Position numbers and translations under genes: made by a program | Shown here: piece after piece, positions 8,783 to 17,750 of the stretch | How the letters are laid out: every line of letters starts with the position of its first letter | Position numbering within the stretch: position 1 is the first letter of the stretch | Notes under the pieces: generated by a model | The model's input: only the letters and a program-made list of their open reading frames with translations | Database searches by the model: none | What the model was told of the DNA's origin: nothing | Source of the DNA: Cohnella ginsengisoli | GTDB lineage: Bacteria; Bacillota; Bacilli; Paenibacillales; Paenibacillaceae | Assembly (NCBI RefSeq): GCF_029525555.1 | Contig: NZ_JAPDHZ010000002.1 | Span: forward strand, 2,145,868 to 2,209,867 | DNA: 64,000 nt | Direction: 5' to 3'

Positions 8783-8968
8783 TCAGTTCAAGGATGCTGA
8801 TACGCTAATAGACCATGTAACTAAGGCGAAAAAAACACCGCACCAAAACATCACTGCGCCGTAACGCCTTTTATTAACGATTTTTTCAATCGCCTTCAAT
8901 AAAGTAATGACGAAGAGGAAACTAAATATCGGTACAAGATATATCGAGCTAAATAAAAGGATCTCCAT
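8783..8968 (-). CDS. Small two-helix membrane protein
   Basis: A 61-residue protein. Hydrophobic residues 4-24 and 39-58 form two transmembrane segments joined by a basic loop (KAIEKIVNKRRYG). ATG 8968 is preceded by GGAGG at good spacing. It lies 32 bp upstream of pyrE on the same strand, so the two may be co-transcribed. Function unknown. Confidence 0.65.
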   Translation of the reverse strand: MEILLFSSIYLVPIFSFLFVITLLKAIEKIVNKRRYGAVMFWCGVFFALVTWSISVSASLN

Positions 8969-9030
8969 CGATATTCCTCCAAACTCAAATGGGGCCTGAT
9001 GGTACCTTCCGTTTGTGTCCTTTCGCTCAT

Positions 9031-9951
9031 TTATATAATCTTATTTAAATATTTCGCAAAGCGCTCCGATATCTCAATGCCTCTCTGCCAGTCCGTTCCT
9101 CCGTCTTCAATCGTCCAGCACGCTTCAAGCACGCCTCGCGCTATGCCCCACATCGCAATTCGGCGCGAGTCTAGTTCGAGACGCTCGGCCATTATCGATA
9201 TCCTGTTGTGCAACACTTGCCCGCGACCGCCGCCTCGATCTTCGTAGTTAAGCAGGTATTGGATCGTTTCAAAGTGGATGTCGCCGACGATGCCTTTCGG
9301 ATCGATGACCGCCCATTGCGATTCGCCTTGCAGAAGGATGTTTTCATGATGCAAATCGCCATGAAGAAGGACATTCTCGCTCGTTGTCGCGACGAGATAG
9401 GTCAGGCATTCTTCCGCATTTTCCATCCAACTCTCCGGCAGCGGAGCTTCGGCGTTCCCATTGCTTATTCTCTCGCGGTATCGCTCGATGGCCGCGAAGT
9501 GCCGCTTCATGGACGGGTACGGCGCATCGGTCGTGGCGGGAAGATGAAGGCGGCGACATACATCGCAGAAAACATTCGTCGCACGCGCATCATCCTCGAT
9601 CGCCGACAATGGCGTGCCCGGTTCTACGCGCTCAAGCAAAGCCACGCCCCATTCTTCGTTTTCTTCTAGCACACGGATCGCTCCCCGCCCCTCATAGGCT
9701 CGAAGCGCGCTGACTTCTCTCGATAGCTCGTCTTTCATGAAAGACGCTTTAAGGACGACCGGCTTCCCGTCGCTGCGCAGTGCGCGAAGCAAGAAGTTGT
9801 AGGATAAGTTGGGGAAAGGCGCTTCCGGGACAAGGCCGAAGCGGCTGGCACAATCGTGTATCAATTCCGGCAAAGCCTTCGCCCACACCAAGCCCTGCTC
9901 ACCGTGGAGTTCATTCATTCTGTTCAAAAACGGTTCGGGAATCGCAATCAT
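9031..9951 (-). CDS. APH(6)/hydroxyurea kinase-type aminoglycoside phosphotransferase
   Basis: Resembles the APH_6_hur family (streptomycin 6-kinase StrB and the Streptomyces hydroxyurea kinase). It has a protein-kinase-like fold with an N-lobe lysine (KPVVLKAS), the catalytic loop LLHGDLHHENIL and the metal-binding VIDPKGIVGD, both diagnostic. Whether it confers resistance cannot be told from sequence. The frame is open to ATG 9996, immediately after the preceding VOC stop; the internal ATG at 9951 gives the N-terminus MIAIPEPF typical of the family and follows AAGGGAG, so it is preferred. Probably co-transcribed with the two VOC genes upstream. Confidence 0.85.
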   Translation of the reverse strand: MIAIPEPFLNRMNELHGEQGLVWAKALPELIHDCASRFGLVPEAPFPNLSYNFLLRALRSDGKPVVLKASFMKDELSREVSALRAYEGRGAIRVLEENEEWGVALLERVEPGTPLSAIEDDARATNVFCDVCRRLHLPATTDAPYPSMKRHFAAIERYRERISNGNAEAPLPESWMENAEECLTYLVATTSENVLLHGDLHHENILLQGESQWAVIDPKGIVGDIHFETIQYLLNYEDRGGGRGQVLHNRISIMAERLELDSRRIAMWGIARGVLEACWTIEDGGTDWQRGIEISERFAKYLNKII

Positions 9952-9999
9952 TTGCGTTAGGGCTCCCTTCATGGTCTGCTTCACAACTTCAAACATTCA

Positions 10000-10338
10000 C
10001 TAATGAAGAACCTCCACCAAGAACCCGCCCGGCGCTTTGACGTAGAACGTCCATGCGTGTGAGCGTTGCGGGAGCTCTACGTCGAACCCATCGTTTCTCA
10101 GTCGTTGGTTGATCTCGTTCACTCGCTCCTCGTCAGGTTGAATGAAGCCGATATGAAAGGTGTCGGGATAAGCGACTTGCTTGCCTTTCATCAACGTAAG
10201 CACGAACCCGCCATCGTCAAAGAGTACAGCGAAGCCGCTGCCGCGCGTGTGTCTGATTTGCATGCCGAAGTATTGAACCAAAAAATCCGCAGTGGATTGA
10301 ACGTCGCTGACGGTTAGATTGAGATGATTGACCTTCAC
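10000..10338 (-). CDS. VOC-superfamily protein
   Basis: A 112-residue glyoxalase-fold protein: KVNHLNLTVSDV at the start, GFAVLFDDGGFVLTLM in the middle, and AWTFYVKAPGGFLVEVLH at the C-terminus with the conserved Pro-Gly-Gly turn and terminal Glu ligand position. The start is a GTG at 10338 with AAAAGGAG seven bases upstream; an open extension to 10392 lacks a ribosome site. It ends within a few bases of the APH-like gene, indicating one transcript. Substrate unknown. Confidence 0.82.
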   Translation of the reverse strand: MKVNHLNLTVSDVQSTADFLVQYFGMQIRHTRGSGFAVLFDDGGFVLTLMKGKQVAYPDTFHIGFIQPDEERVNEINQRLRNDGFDVELPQRSHAWTFYVKAPGGFLVEVLH

Positions 10339-10370
10339 GGCGGCACTCCTTTTTGGAAAAGTATTTACAT

Positions 10371-10835
10371 TTACGGCCGCCAGACTTCCCAAAGGTTGCC
10401 GTCCGGATCCGCGAACGTGATGTTAGGTCCGCTCGTGACCCGTTCGCTTATAATAGGTACGCCGTTTGTCTTGAAGCGCTCAAGCAGTTCCTCGATCCGC
10501 GGGGATATGAAGCAAGCGATGGCATGGGGTCTGCCTTGGTCCAGAGACCATGAAAAGCGCAATCGACCGCCTGCTTCATCGGATTGGCGGAGGAACAGCG
10601 AAGGGACGACTTGCCTTAACCCGGGCGAAGGCAGGTTGCCTGCCTGATCGGGCACATTTAACACGGCTGCCTTCATCCCGGGCTCAACAAGGCCGCCGTT
10701 CGCCGGTTGGTACCCTAAATTTTTTTGATACCATTGAATCGACGCGTAAACGTCATTCACGGGCACGTAAATACAGGTTACACCCGTAATGTCTTCCAGC
10801 TTTTCTATGCGTTCCTGATTGTCCTGCATCGTCAT
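10371..10835 (-). CDS. VOC-superfamily protein
   Basis: A 154-residue glyoxalase/bleomycin-resistance-like protein with VTCIYVPVNDVYASIQWYQKNLG at the N-terminus and ITFADPDGNLWEVW at the C-terminus. ATG 10835 lies just after a purine-rich GGGAGGGGGG. It is the first of three closely spaced minus-strand genes (VOC, VOC, APH-like kinase), suggesting a small detoxification or resistance operon. Substrate unknown. Confidence 0.82.
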   Translation of the reverse strand: MTMQDNQERIEKLEDITGVTCIYVPVNDVYASIQWYQKNLGYQPANGGLVEPGMKAAVLNVPDQAGNLPSPGLRQVVPSLFLRQSDEAGGRLRFSWSLDQGRPHAIACFISPRIEELLERFKTNGVPIISERVTSGPNITFADPDGNLWEVWRP

Positions 10836-10862
10836 GTCCCCCCTCCCGGTTCATTCCTTCGA

Positions 10863-11220
10863 TCAGGGCTCGAATACTTGACGCAGCTCAATCCGACCTT
10901 CCCCGTCTCCTTGCGGATCCGGCATTCGCATGGCCCACTCGACGGCTTCTTCCTTCGACTTTACGTCAATCAGAATGAACCCGGCAATCACATCCTCCGG
11001 TTCCGAAAAGGGTCCTTCCGTAACCAACGGCTGTCCACCTGAATGGGGGGAACGAAAGGCGCATCCCATTCGAGCTTGGGTGAAGTCCTTTCGCCATAAT
11101 CCGTACGCCTGCCTTCATCAATTCCTCATTGTACGTCGACATGGCTTCACGGAGCTCGGCGCTCGGGAGTCCTCCGGCCTCCGAATTTCTCGAGGCTTTG
11201 ACGATTAACATAAATAGCAT
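10863..11220 (-). CDS. YciI/DGPF-domain protein (one apparent frameshift)
   Basis: About 118 residues when joined: MLFMLIVKASRNSEAGG, then MKAGVRIMAKGLHPSS, a break in the G6 run at 11045-11050, then TEGPFSEPEDVIAGFILIDVKSKEEAVEWA. The xDGPFxExK-like block, read here as TEGPFSEPED, identifies the DGPF subset of YCII-related proteins, often found next to ECF sigma factors. A single extra base explains the break. The nearest sigma factor is 9 kb away, so no partner can be assigned. Confidence 0.78.
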
Positions 11221-11325
11221 CCATCTTCCTCCTCAGCGGCTTATCCATAACCCAGGGTTTTCTATATTTAAATATATTCTTTTTCAGCAGCCTCTCATTT
11301 CTCTTCGATTGCTCTTTTCTTGCGT

Positions 11326-12228
11326 TTAGCCAGGCGTTGGAACTCGCTGCATTTCTCTTATGATCTCTATGAACTGCTGGATCTCCCCGGACGGATGCAG
11401 CGGGTACAGCAAACCATACGGAACCGTAAAATCCAAATCGCTTGGAATCGTCGCCAAGGACGGATGAACTTCTCCCCACGCCTCTAAGGTCAACATCACC
11501 GTATTGCTTTCCTCGCAGCGATTGAACACATCCAGATCATAAAGACGCGGAATATCTTTGATTCGTATTCGCGGATGATTCCTGACCAGAAAATCACGAA
11601 TGTCTTGAATCACGGCGCTTTTGCCTCCGTTTACCACTGCTAACTTTTCCCCGTATAAATCTTGGGCAGAAAGGATCTTTTTAGAGGCCAGTTTATGATG
11701 CCGCGATACGGCAAAGCAAACGCGGTAACTCCCCAACTCCAGCATTTGATAGCAATCGTTCAACCGATCTGTAAGAAACGGCCCCACGATGATATCAAAC
11801 GATTGGCCAAGCGTGCGGTATGAGGTCGGGAGCGTATGTGCGTCATCGTCGAAATGAACGATGTTGATTCCGAATTGCGGATATCGGTCGCTGGCTCCAT
11901 TCCACAAATCAATCAAAACCTTACAGGGGTTGAGCAAGGATGTGCCCACCCGAACCATATGCCGATTCGCCTGTGCTGCCTGATGCATGCGGATGAGCGA
12001 TTCCTGATAGTAACGCAGCATAAATTCCGCATCCTTGATAAAGGCAGAGCCAGCCTGCGTAAGCCGGACGCCGTGGTTGGTGCGGTTAAAGAGGGGAACG
12101 CCGGCATGCCTTTCCAGCAAGTTCATCTGCTTCATCACGGCGGTCGTAGAGATGAACAGCTTCTCGGCTGCTTTAGAGAAGCTGCCGGACTCCGCCACTT
12201 GAATAAACGTCTTCAATTGTTCATTCAT
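11326..12228 (-). CDS. LysR-family transcriptional regulator
   Basis: A 300-residue protein. N-terminal winged helix (LKTFIQVAESGSFSKAAEKLFIS), linker helix, and a two-lobed effector domain ending near residue 290. LysR regulators usually control a divergent gene and themselves; here the divergent neighbour is the SDR gene at 12385, with a 156-bp shared region containing an AACCAATGGTTAAC-type dyad near 12254. The effector is unknown. Confidence 0.9.
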   Translation of the reverse strand: MNEQLKTFIQVAESGSFSKAAEKLFISTTAVMKQMNLLERHAGVPLFNRTNHGVRLTQAGSAFIKDAEFMLRYYQESLIRMHQAAQANRHMVRVGTSLLNPCKVLIDLWNGASDRYPQFGINIVHFDDDAHTLPTSYRTLGQSFDIIVGPFLTDRLNDCYQMLELGSYRVCFAVSRHHKLASKKILSAQDLYGEKLAVVNGGKSAVIQDIRDFLVRNHPRIRIKDIPRLYDLDVFNRCEESNTVMLTLEAWGEVHPSLATIPSDLDFTVPYGLLYPLHPSGEIQQFIEIIREMQRVPTPG

Positions 12229-12384
12229 TCAGATCAGCTCTCCTTTTTGCATAAACCAATGGTTAACACCATGCTAACCTTTTTTGAAATTCCGTAGCAA
12301 GCGGCCGCGGCGTAACATTAGAGAAGAACGAACGAGCAAAAGAAGCCTATCCAATGCCACTCAACAGTAACGGAGGAAAATACG

Positions 12385-13221
12385 ATGAAAAACAAAGTCT
12401 GGTTTATTACAGGAGCCTCTCGCGGATTTGGGCGCATTTGGGCCGAGGCCGCGCTCTCTCGCGGGGATCAGGTCGCCGCGACGGCACGCACGCCCGAAAG
12501 CATCGCCGATCTGAAGGCGCGTTTTGGAGACGCCGTCCTCCCCCTGGCACTTGATGTAACAGATTCCCGACAGGTCGAGCAGGCCGTTCGGCAGGCTCAC
12601 TCGCATTTTGGCAGGCTGGACGTCGTCCTTAACAATGCCGGCTACTCGCTGGTCGGTACGACCGAGGAAGCTGACGAATCTGACGTCCGCGATCTGTTCG
12701 ACGCCAATTACTTTGGTACGCTTCGGGTCATCCAAGCCGCCCTGCCGCTGCTTCGGCAACAGGGCAGCGGGCACATCCTCGGCGTATCGAGCGCCATGGG
12801 CCTTGTGGCCGCGCCGCTCATCGGCTTCTATTGCGCCTCCAAATGGGCGGTCGAAGCGCTTCACGATAGCCTCGCGCAAGAGGTAAAAAGCTTCGGGATC
12901 AAGGTGACGTTGCTCGAGCCCGGCGCCTTTGCGACTGATTTTGGAAGTGCCTTGTCGATGAAGAGATCCCGGGGATTGGAGGCCTACGACGAACTTCGAG
13001 ACCAGGTTGTCGGCCGTTTATCGACCGCAGAACGAGGCGATCCGCAGGCGACGGCCGAAGCGATTCTCCAAATCGTAGACGCTCAAGACCCGCCCCTTCG
13101 GTTCGCAGTCGGCGCAGGAGTGTTGCCTTTGATGCGCCAAGCCTTTGCCGACCGTCTGACGACTTGGGAGGCATGGGAGTTCGCATCGAACGCAGCGCAA
13201 GGCAAGCCGGCCAAAGCATAA
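12385..13221 (+). CDS. Short-chain dehydrogenase/reductase
   Basis: A 278-residue classical SDR: NAD(P)-binding TGASRGFG at residues 9-16, NNAG, catalytic Ser in GVSSAMG, and YCASK (Tyr-x-x-x-Lys). The Arg-rich stretch after the second strand (ARTPES) suggests NADP preference. GGAGG lies ahead of ATG 12385. Divergent from the LysR gene, its probable regulator. Substrate unknown; similar proteins are annotated as oxidoreductases of small carbonyl compounds. Confidence 0.9.
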   Translation: MKNKVWFITGASRGFGRIWAEAALSRGDQVAATARTPESIADLKARFGDAVLPLALDVTDSRQVEQAVRQAHSHFGRLDVVLNNAGYSLVGTTEEADESDVRDLFDANYFGTLRVIQAALPLLRQQGSGHILGVSSAMGLVAAPLIGFYCASKWAVEALHDSLAQEVKSFGIKVTLLEPGAFATDFGSALSMKRSRGLEAYDELRDQVVGRLSTAERGDPQATAEAILQIVDAQDPPLRFAVGAGVLPLMRQAFADRLTTWEAWEFASNAAQGKPAKA

Positions 13222-13255
13222 GCGGTTGTTGGTAACTTGCCGCACCCATAAAAAT

Positions 13256-13279
13256 GGCTGTCGAGAAGACTCGACAGCC
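13256..13279. terminator. Hairpin terminator after the SDR gene
   Basis: GGCTGTCGAG, loop AAGA, CTCGACAGCC, preceded by an A5 tract and followed by TGTTGGCTT. It lies between the convergent SDR gene and the minus-strand GNAT remnant, so it may serve both. Confidence 0.7.
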
Positions 13280-13300
13280 TGTTGGCTTAACGTTGCAGCT

Positions 13301-13519
13301 TCATATGGATGACCGGATGAGTGGGAAAGGCTTGCCAGAGCCGTCCGTTTCCGATCGTCCGGTCTGAACGAATCCGTATCGGCTGTAAAAAGAAAACGCG
13401 CCTTCGTTTTGCTCGTTCACATCGACCGGCAGCAAGGAGCCCTTAATGTCCTCCGCTTGCCGGATCAACTCGCTGCCGATTCCCCGGCTAGGATAATCGG
13501 GATCGACGAACCGATTCCA
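13301..13519 (-). pseudogene. GNAT acetyltransferase, C-terminal remnant
   Basis: The frame directly after the VOC stop codon stays open for 72 codons and reads as the C-terminal half of a GNAT: motif A (DPDYPSRGIGSELIRQAED), the NEGAFSFYSRYGF helix-strand of motif B, and a tail ending PLIRSSI. The N-terminal half is missing and there is no start, so it is a truncated gene joined by deletion to the VOC gene at 13520, in the same frame. Not expected to be functional. Confidence 0.72.
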
Positions 13520-13867
13520 TTACTTTTCCCAGAGCTCGACCAGCCGGCCTTCCGGATCCGTGATCCAAGCGAACTTACCATAGTCGCCGACTTCCTTGTC
13601 TTTGGCGAGCGGCACGCCGATCTGTTGGAGGTGCTGGAGCATCTCGTCCAGGTCATGGACCTGAAAGTTCAACATCACTTGCTGTTCGGTCGGAAAATAG
13701 CCGTCATTCCCGGCAAAAAAAGAAAAGATCGTCTGATTGCCGTCTTGCGGCTGTATGATCGTTCCGTTCCAATTATCAATCTCGATCTTCAACACTTCGC
13801 CGTACCACTTTTTGGTCGCTTCGAGATGGTTCGTTCTCCAAAAAACGCCTCCAAAGCCTTTTATCAC
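13520..13867 (-). CDS. VOC-superfamily protein
   Basis: A 115-residue glyoxalase-fold protein beginning IKGFGGVFWRTNHLEATKKWY and ending FAWITDPEGRLVELWEK. The start is a GTG at 13867 after GGGGGCGG. Its stop is followed, in the same frame, by the remnant of a GNAT gene, so a deletion probably brought the two together. Substrate unknown. Confidence 0.82.
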   Translation of the reverse strand: MIKGFGGVFWRTNHLEATKKWYGEVLKIEIDNWNGTIIQPQDGNQTIFSFFAGNDGYFPTEQQVMLNFQVHDLDEMLQHLQQIGVPLAKDKEVGDYGKFAWITDPEGRLVELWEK

Positions 13868-14019
13868 GGCATCCGCCCCCTAATGCATTAAATATAAAAA
13901 TCCGGTTGTTTTGATATGTCGTTTGCCTTGCGCCAGAGATTGCGCGATGCCGAATATCCCCGTCAAAGACATCCCCGAGCTCGGATCATTCGTTGTTTTC
14001 GAACGCAAACGTCGCGTAT

Positions 14020-14404
14020 TCAACTATAATCCTCGATTAACGAGATTTTCCCTTCCTTCATCCCGAACGTTGACTTTCCCTTTAATTGCAGCTTATCCCC
14101 GCTTTTTTAATCCATTCGGAAAATCCACCGCAAGTATACCTTCATAATCTATTCCGACCTCTACTTTATCTTCTACGATCCTGTAATCGGTTATAGTCTG
14201 GCGGCGGCTGGAGAACATCGTGGACGATTGCTCTGCCAACTCCTTAAATGCTTGTATGCCTCTGGTCTCCGTCGTTGTTTCTCCGTTGGAAATATTCCTG
14301 AAAATGATGTCCTTATGTAGGAGTTCAACCATTTTTGCAATTTCAAATGCGTTATATGCTTCAATATAAATATCAATGACATCCCTTGTTTCCTCGATAA
14401 TCAT
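14020..14404 (-). CDS. SnoaL/NTF2-like nuclear-transport-factor fold protein (one apparent frameshift)
   Basis: About 127 residues when joined. It starts IIEETRDVIDIYIEAYNAF (the long NTF2 helix), continues LLHKDIIFRNISNGE and VEVGIDYEGILAVDFPNGL, breaks in the T6 run at 14103-14108, and resumes with DKLQLKGKSTFGMKEGKI, the last strands of the cone-shaped fold. ATG 14404 has GGAGG immediately upstream. Such proteins bind small hydrophobic ligands or act as isomerases; the substrate is unknown. With one base removed the protein has normal length. Confidence 0.75.
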
Positions 14405-14766
14405 AATCCTCCGCCTCTCTATATATAAAAGAAAATTTATCGTCGCGGTCAGACGATCGCGCGGTAGTGGAGATGAACAATGCCGGTTCTGAAGCGACGC
14501 TCGCCAAGCAGTTCGAGCCGTATGGGGAAGTTTTCCGGAGGCTCGCTTGCTCAAGATAACAATCTTCCCTACCTATATTAGCACATAATGGAAGCAGACA
14601 CTTCGCCATAAAAGCATCGGACGCGAAAAAATAGAAGACAAGATCGGGCAGACAGCGCCAGTCGAAGCACGTTCAAGATTTAGTTGTGAGATTGATTTCC
14701 ATATGGGATGATGGAGGAGAACTTGGCAACTTGGCCTATGGGCCGCTAAGCAACCGTCAAAGGGGA
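14405..14766. other. Intergenic region with no convincing gene
   Basis: A plus-strand stretch around 14464-14557 reads as a plausible protein tail (NNAGSEATLAKQFEPYGEVF, then stop) without a start and may be a gene fragment. The rest holds no recognisable RNA gene or repeat. The last 80 bp contain the upstream region of the following binding-protein gene, including GATGGAGGAG near 14710. Confidence 0.4.
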
Positions 14767-16241
14767 ATGAACTTTTTGAAAGAACGAATCGGTCTCTTGC
14801 TGATGTCGCTTGTCTTGCTGATGACGTCCGTTCCGCAGCCGCTTCATGCGGCCGGCAGCGATTCGGATGTGACAGAAGTCAGCTTTATGTACCCGGGAGC
14901 CCCCATGCCCGATGACAGATTGGTCCTGGATCGGATCAATAGAATCCTAGCGCAGCGGATTGGCGTGAAGCTGAAGCTTGTTCCGGTGGACTGGGGGGAG
15001 TTGGTATGACGCGAGGGATGTGTATGTTGCCGCCGGGAAGCCGATGGATCTAGTGTTCACCGCAGGCTGGGACTCCTTCGACAAAAGGGTGGCAGCACAG
15101 GAGTTCCTGCCGCTGGATTCGCTGCTTGCAAGTGAAGGTGCGGCGCTGAAGACGGCGATCGACCCGGCCTATCTGCAGGCGTCCAGCCGTGGCGGCGAGG
15201 TTTATGCCGTTCCCGCGCAGCAACTGTTGGCACCGTCCGCCGGCGTCCTGATTAACAAAGCGCTTGCGGCGAAGTACCACATCGACGAGAGCAAAATCAA
15301 ATCGCTGCAGGACCTTGATGCGGTCATGCAGGCGGTGAAGAAAAAATCGAACCGGGCACTCAAAGTTGCCGGAACGCTGGAGGATATGATCCGGTTAACC
15401 TATCGCGAACAGGTGGGCGAGGATTCCAGCACGAATATTGCCGTGCTTGTACCCAACGGGGGCACCAAGGTAGTCAACGCCTATACGACTCCCGCTATGC
15501 GAAGCATGTTCGCCATCTTTGCCCGATGGAAAACAGAGCGGTACTTGTGGGAGTACGATACCTCCAACATGTTTACATCCCAGTCCCTCGCTATCCAACA
15601 ACAGACTTTTGCCGTTGTCAAACCGGCGCTCGACTACCAAAGCGTTAACTTCCTTGGCGGGACGTCCGGTCCGTGGGATGCGATCCGTTTTACTGCGCCT
15701 TATCTAAACAAAAAAAAGCTTGACGGACGGAATGACCGCGATCTCGGCGACTTCCGCACATCCCGACATGGCGATGCAGGTGCTCTCGCTGCTCTATACC
15801 GACAAGGAATTAATTCAGCTGCTAGATTGGGGCGTGGAGGGTGTCCACTATCAAAAGACCGGACCCGAGACAATCAAACTCCTTCCGCCCTATGAGCGTT
15901 ACGGCCACGGATTTTCCTGGATGATCGGGAATACGGCTTTGACCGATCATCCCGACTATGGCAATGCATTCACCTGGAGCAAGGCGCGCAGCGAGTTCCG
16001 TCAGGCAACTCGGTCTCCGCTCCTTGGGATGATAGTTAACCCGAATGACCGATCTGACGGAGGAACGCTTGAGGGCGTCACGGACTTTATCCAAGCCATG
16101 AATCGAACGCAGCAAAAGCCCGAGGACGCCTACGCCCGCCTTCTCAAAGCGCTCGACAAAGGCGGAGCGACCGCCTATATCGCCCGGGAGCAGAAGAAAG
16201 TGGACGCTTTTTTGAAAACAAAGGCGCAGCCGCAGACGTAA
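14767..16241 (+). CDS. Orphan ABC sugar-binding protein (two apparent frameshifts)
   Basis: A family 1 extracellular solute-binding protein, about 490 residues when joined. An N-terminal hydrophobic segment ending PQPLHAAG looks like a cleavable signal peptide without a lipobox cysteine, unusual for this family in Gram-positives. The pattern VKLKLVPVDWG..SW, then AGKPMDLVFTAGWDSF, matches LplA/YtcQ-like binding proteins. Breaks lie in the G6 run at 14993-14998 and the A8 run at 15710-15717; each needs one base removed. No permease or ATPase genes are adjacent, so it is either an orphan or a locus remnant. Start chosen at the signal peptide; the frame is open upstream to 14686. Confidence 0.75.
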
Positions 16242-16342
16242 CCTGGCGTAGATCTATTAGGGCTCGGACGGAAATAGTGAGGATCGGTTCCAAATGGCGG
16301 CCGGTCCTCTTCCATTTGCTTGGAATTTCGAGTTACGATATA

Positions 16343-16362
16343 ATAACTAAGAAATTAGTTAT
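16343..16362. promoter_or_regulatory. Probable ArsR operator
   Basis: ATAACTAA, GAAA, TTAGTTAT is a perfect 8-bp-arm dyad 32 bp ahead of the ArsR gene, directly followed by another TTTAGTTA half-site. Related ATTTAGTTG and AACCAAATGATTAG elements sit at 16764-16796 before the SDR gene, as expected if the repressor controls both. Confidence 0.6.
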
Positions 16363-16394
16363 TTAGTTAATAACAATTTGGAGACGATGCACGC

Positions 16395-16742
16395 ATGCAA
16401 GCCGATCATTCGTCGCAGCTGGAGTCACTCGTCCATCAGCAACTGAGGGAATGCAGTCCGGTCTTCCTTGCCCTGGCCGACCCGATCCGCCAAGATATTA
16501 TTATGATGCTGACGAAGCACGATTCGCTGAACGTCGCTCAGATCGTCGAACGATCGCCGATGTCACGATCCGCCATTTCCCATCATCTGAAAATATTAAA
16601 GCAAGCCAAACTCGTCGCTTCGACCAAGGTATCCACGGAGATTTATTACGCCCTGGATATTGAAGGACCGGTACAGCAGCTGAAGGAATTCCTCGCAACG
16701 ACGGAACGTATCATTGAAATGAAAACTGCCGGGGCGGAGTGA
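16395..16742 (+). CDS. ArsR/SmtB-type repressor
   Basis: A 115-residue winged-helix protein: FLALADPIRQDIIMMLTKHDSLNVAQIVE, then the recognition region SPMSRSAISHHLKILKQAKLV and a wing ending STEIYYALD. There is no CxC metal site at the usual alpha-3 position, so it may not be metal-responsive. It precedes the SDR gene by 89 bp on the same strand, and both upstream regions contain TTAGTT half-sites, suggesting autoregulation and control of the SDR gene. Confidence 0.88.
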   Translation: MQADHSSQLESLVHQQLRECSPVFLALADPIRQDIIMMLTKHDSLNVAQIVERSPMSRSAISHHLKILKQAKLVASTKVSTEIYYALDIEGPVQQLKEFLATTERIIEMKTAGAE

Positions 16743-16830
16743 GCCCCTTTCTTTTACGCTAAATAACCAAATGATTAGATATTTAGTTGTTTGGTCTTTA
16801 GATATATTTTTATTTAGGAGGCATCTCGAC

Positions 16831-17613
16831 TTGAAAACCGTCCTGATTACAGGCGCGTCGAGCGGAATCGGCAAAGCTTTTGCCGAGCTGTTCGCGCAGA
16901 AGAACGATCGCGTCATTCTTGCATCCCGCAACGAAGAAAAGCTTAGCCGTATGGCCCGGCAGCTGTGGGACGACTATGGAGTTACGGCGCTTACCATTCC
17001 TGTTGACCTGGCTCAGCATAACGGCCCCGTGTTGTTGCACGAACGATTGAAAGAACTAAACATCGAGAGCGACGTGCTTATCAACAATGCAGGGATCGGC
17101 TCGTTCGGTCTCCTGCATGAGCAAGACGCAAGCGCAGAGCTCGAGATGCTGCAGGTCAACGTCCTTTCGCTCTCTCATCTCATGATGTTGTTTTTGCCGG
17201 ACATGGTTCGACGCGGAAGCGGATACGTGCTGAACGTGGGCTCGACCACTTCGTTTTACGCTTGCCCGCTTAGCGCGAACTATTCCGCATCCAAGGCGTT
17301 CGTCCTCTCGCTCACCGAAGCCGTTGCCAATGAGCTGCAAGGGACCGGCGTCACCGTCACCGCACTCTGCCCGGGAGCTACACAAACGGATTTTTTCCGC
17401 AGATCCAGGATGGACGGCCAAAAGATTGCTGATCCGAAAACGCTCATGAGTCCGCAAACCGTTGCCGAAATGGGGTACGCGGCGTTGATGAAAAAAAAGA
17501 CGTATGTTGTTCCCGGCTTCCAAAATTGGCTGCTCACCCAAGCGCCGCGCTTTTTTCCTAGAAAGTTTGTCACTCGAATCACCCGAAGCGTGTTGGAGCG
17601 GAAGCAGCAGTAA
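16831..17613 (+). CDS. Short-chain dehydrogenase/reductase (DltE/YqjQ-like)
   Basis: A classical SDR of about 260 residues: TVLITGASSGIGKAF, NNAGIGSFG, catalytic Ser in NVGSTTSFYA and Tyr-x-x-x-Lys in ANYSASKAF, with a basic C-terminal tail (RKFVTRITRSVLERKQQ) common in the membrane-associated YqjQ-like subgroup. The start is TTG 16831, six to eight bases after AGGAGG; an open extension to 16771 runs through the operator-like region. Probably regulated by the adjacent ArsR protein. Confidence 0.88.
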   Translation: MKTVLITGASSGIGKAFAELFAQKNDRVILASRNEEKLSRMARQLWDDYGVTALTIPVDLAQHNGPVLLHERLKELNIESDVLINNAGIGSFGLLHEQDASAELEMLQVNVLSLSHLMMLFLPDMVRRGSGYVLNVGSTTSFYACPLSANYSASKAFVLSLTEAVANELQGTGVTVTALCPGATQTDFFRRSRMDGQKIADPKTLMSPQTVAEMGYAALMKKKTYVVPGFQNWLLTQAPRFFPRKFVTRITRSVLERKQQ

Positions 17614-17637
17614 CAAGTCAGGCCGGAAGACGCCAAT

Positions 17638-17664
17638 ACAGACACGCCTCAAAGGCGTGTCTGT
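17638..17664. terminator. Hairpin terminator after the SDR gene
   Basis: ACAGACACGCCT, loop CAA, AGGCGTGTCTGT: a perfect 12-bp stem. The downstream T content is low (AGCTGCATTTAG), but its position 25 bp after the stop supports a terminator. Confidence 0.7.
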
Positions 17665-17750
17665 AGCTGCATTTAGCGATGTTCGGGTCCCCCCCTCCGA
17701 ATTCGTCGAAGCGACTTCTCGGGTATTACTTGTGTCCTGCGGCGATCGGA

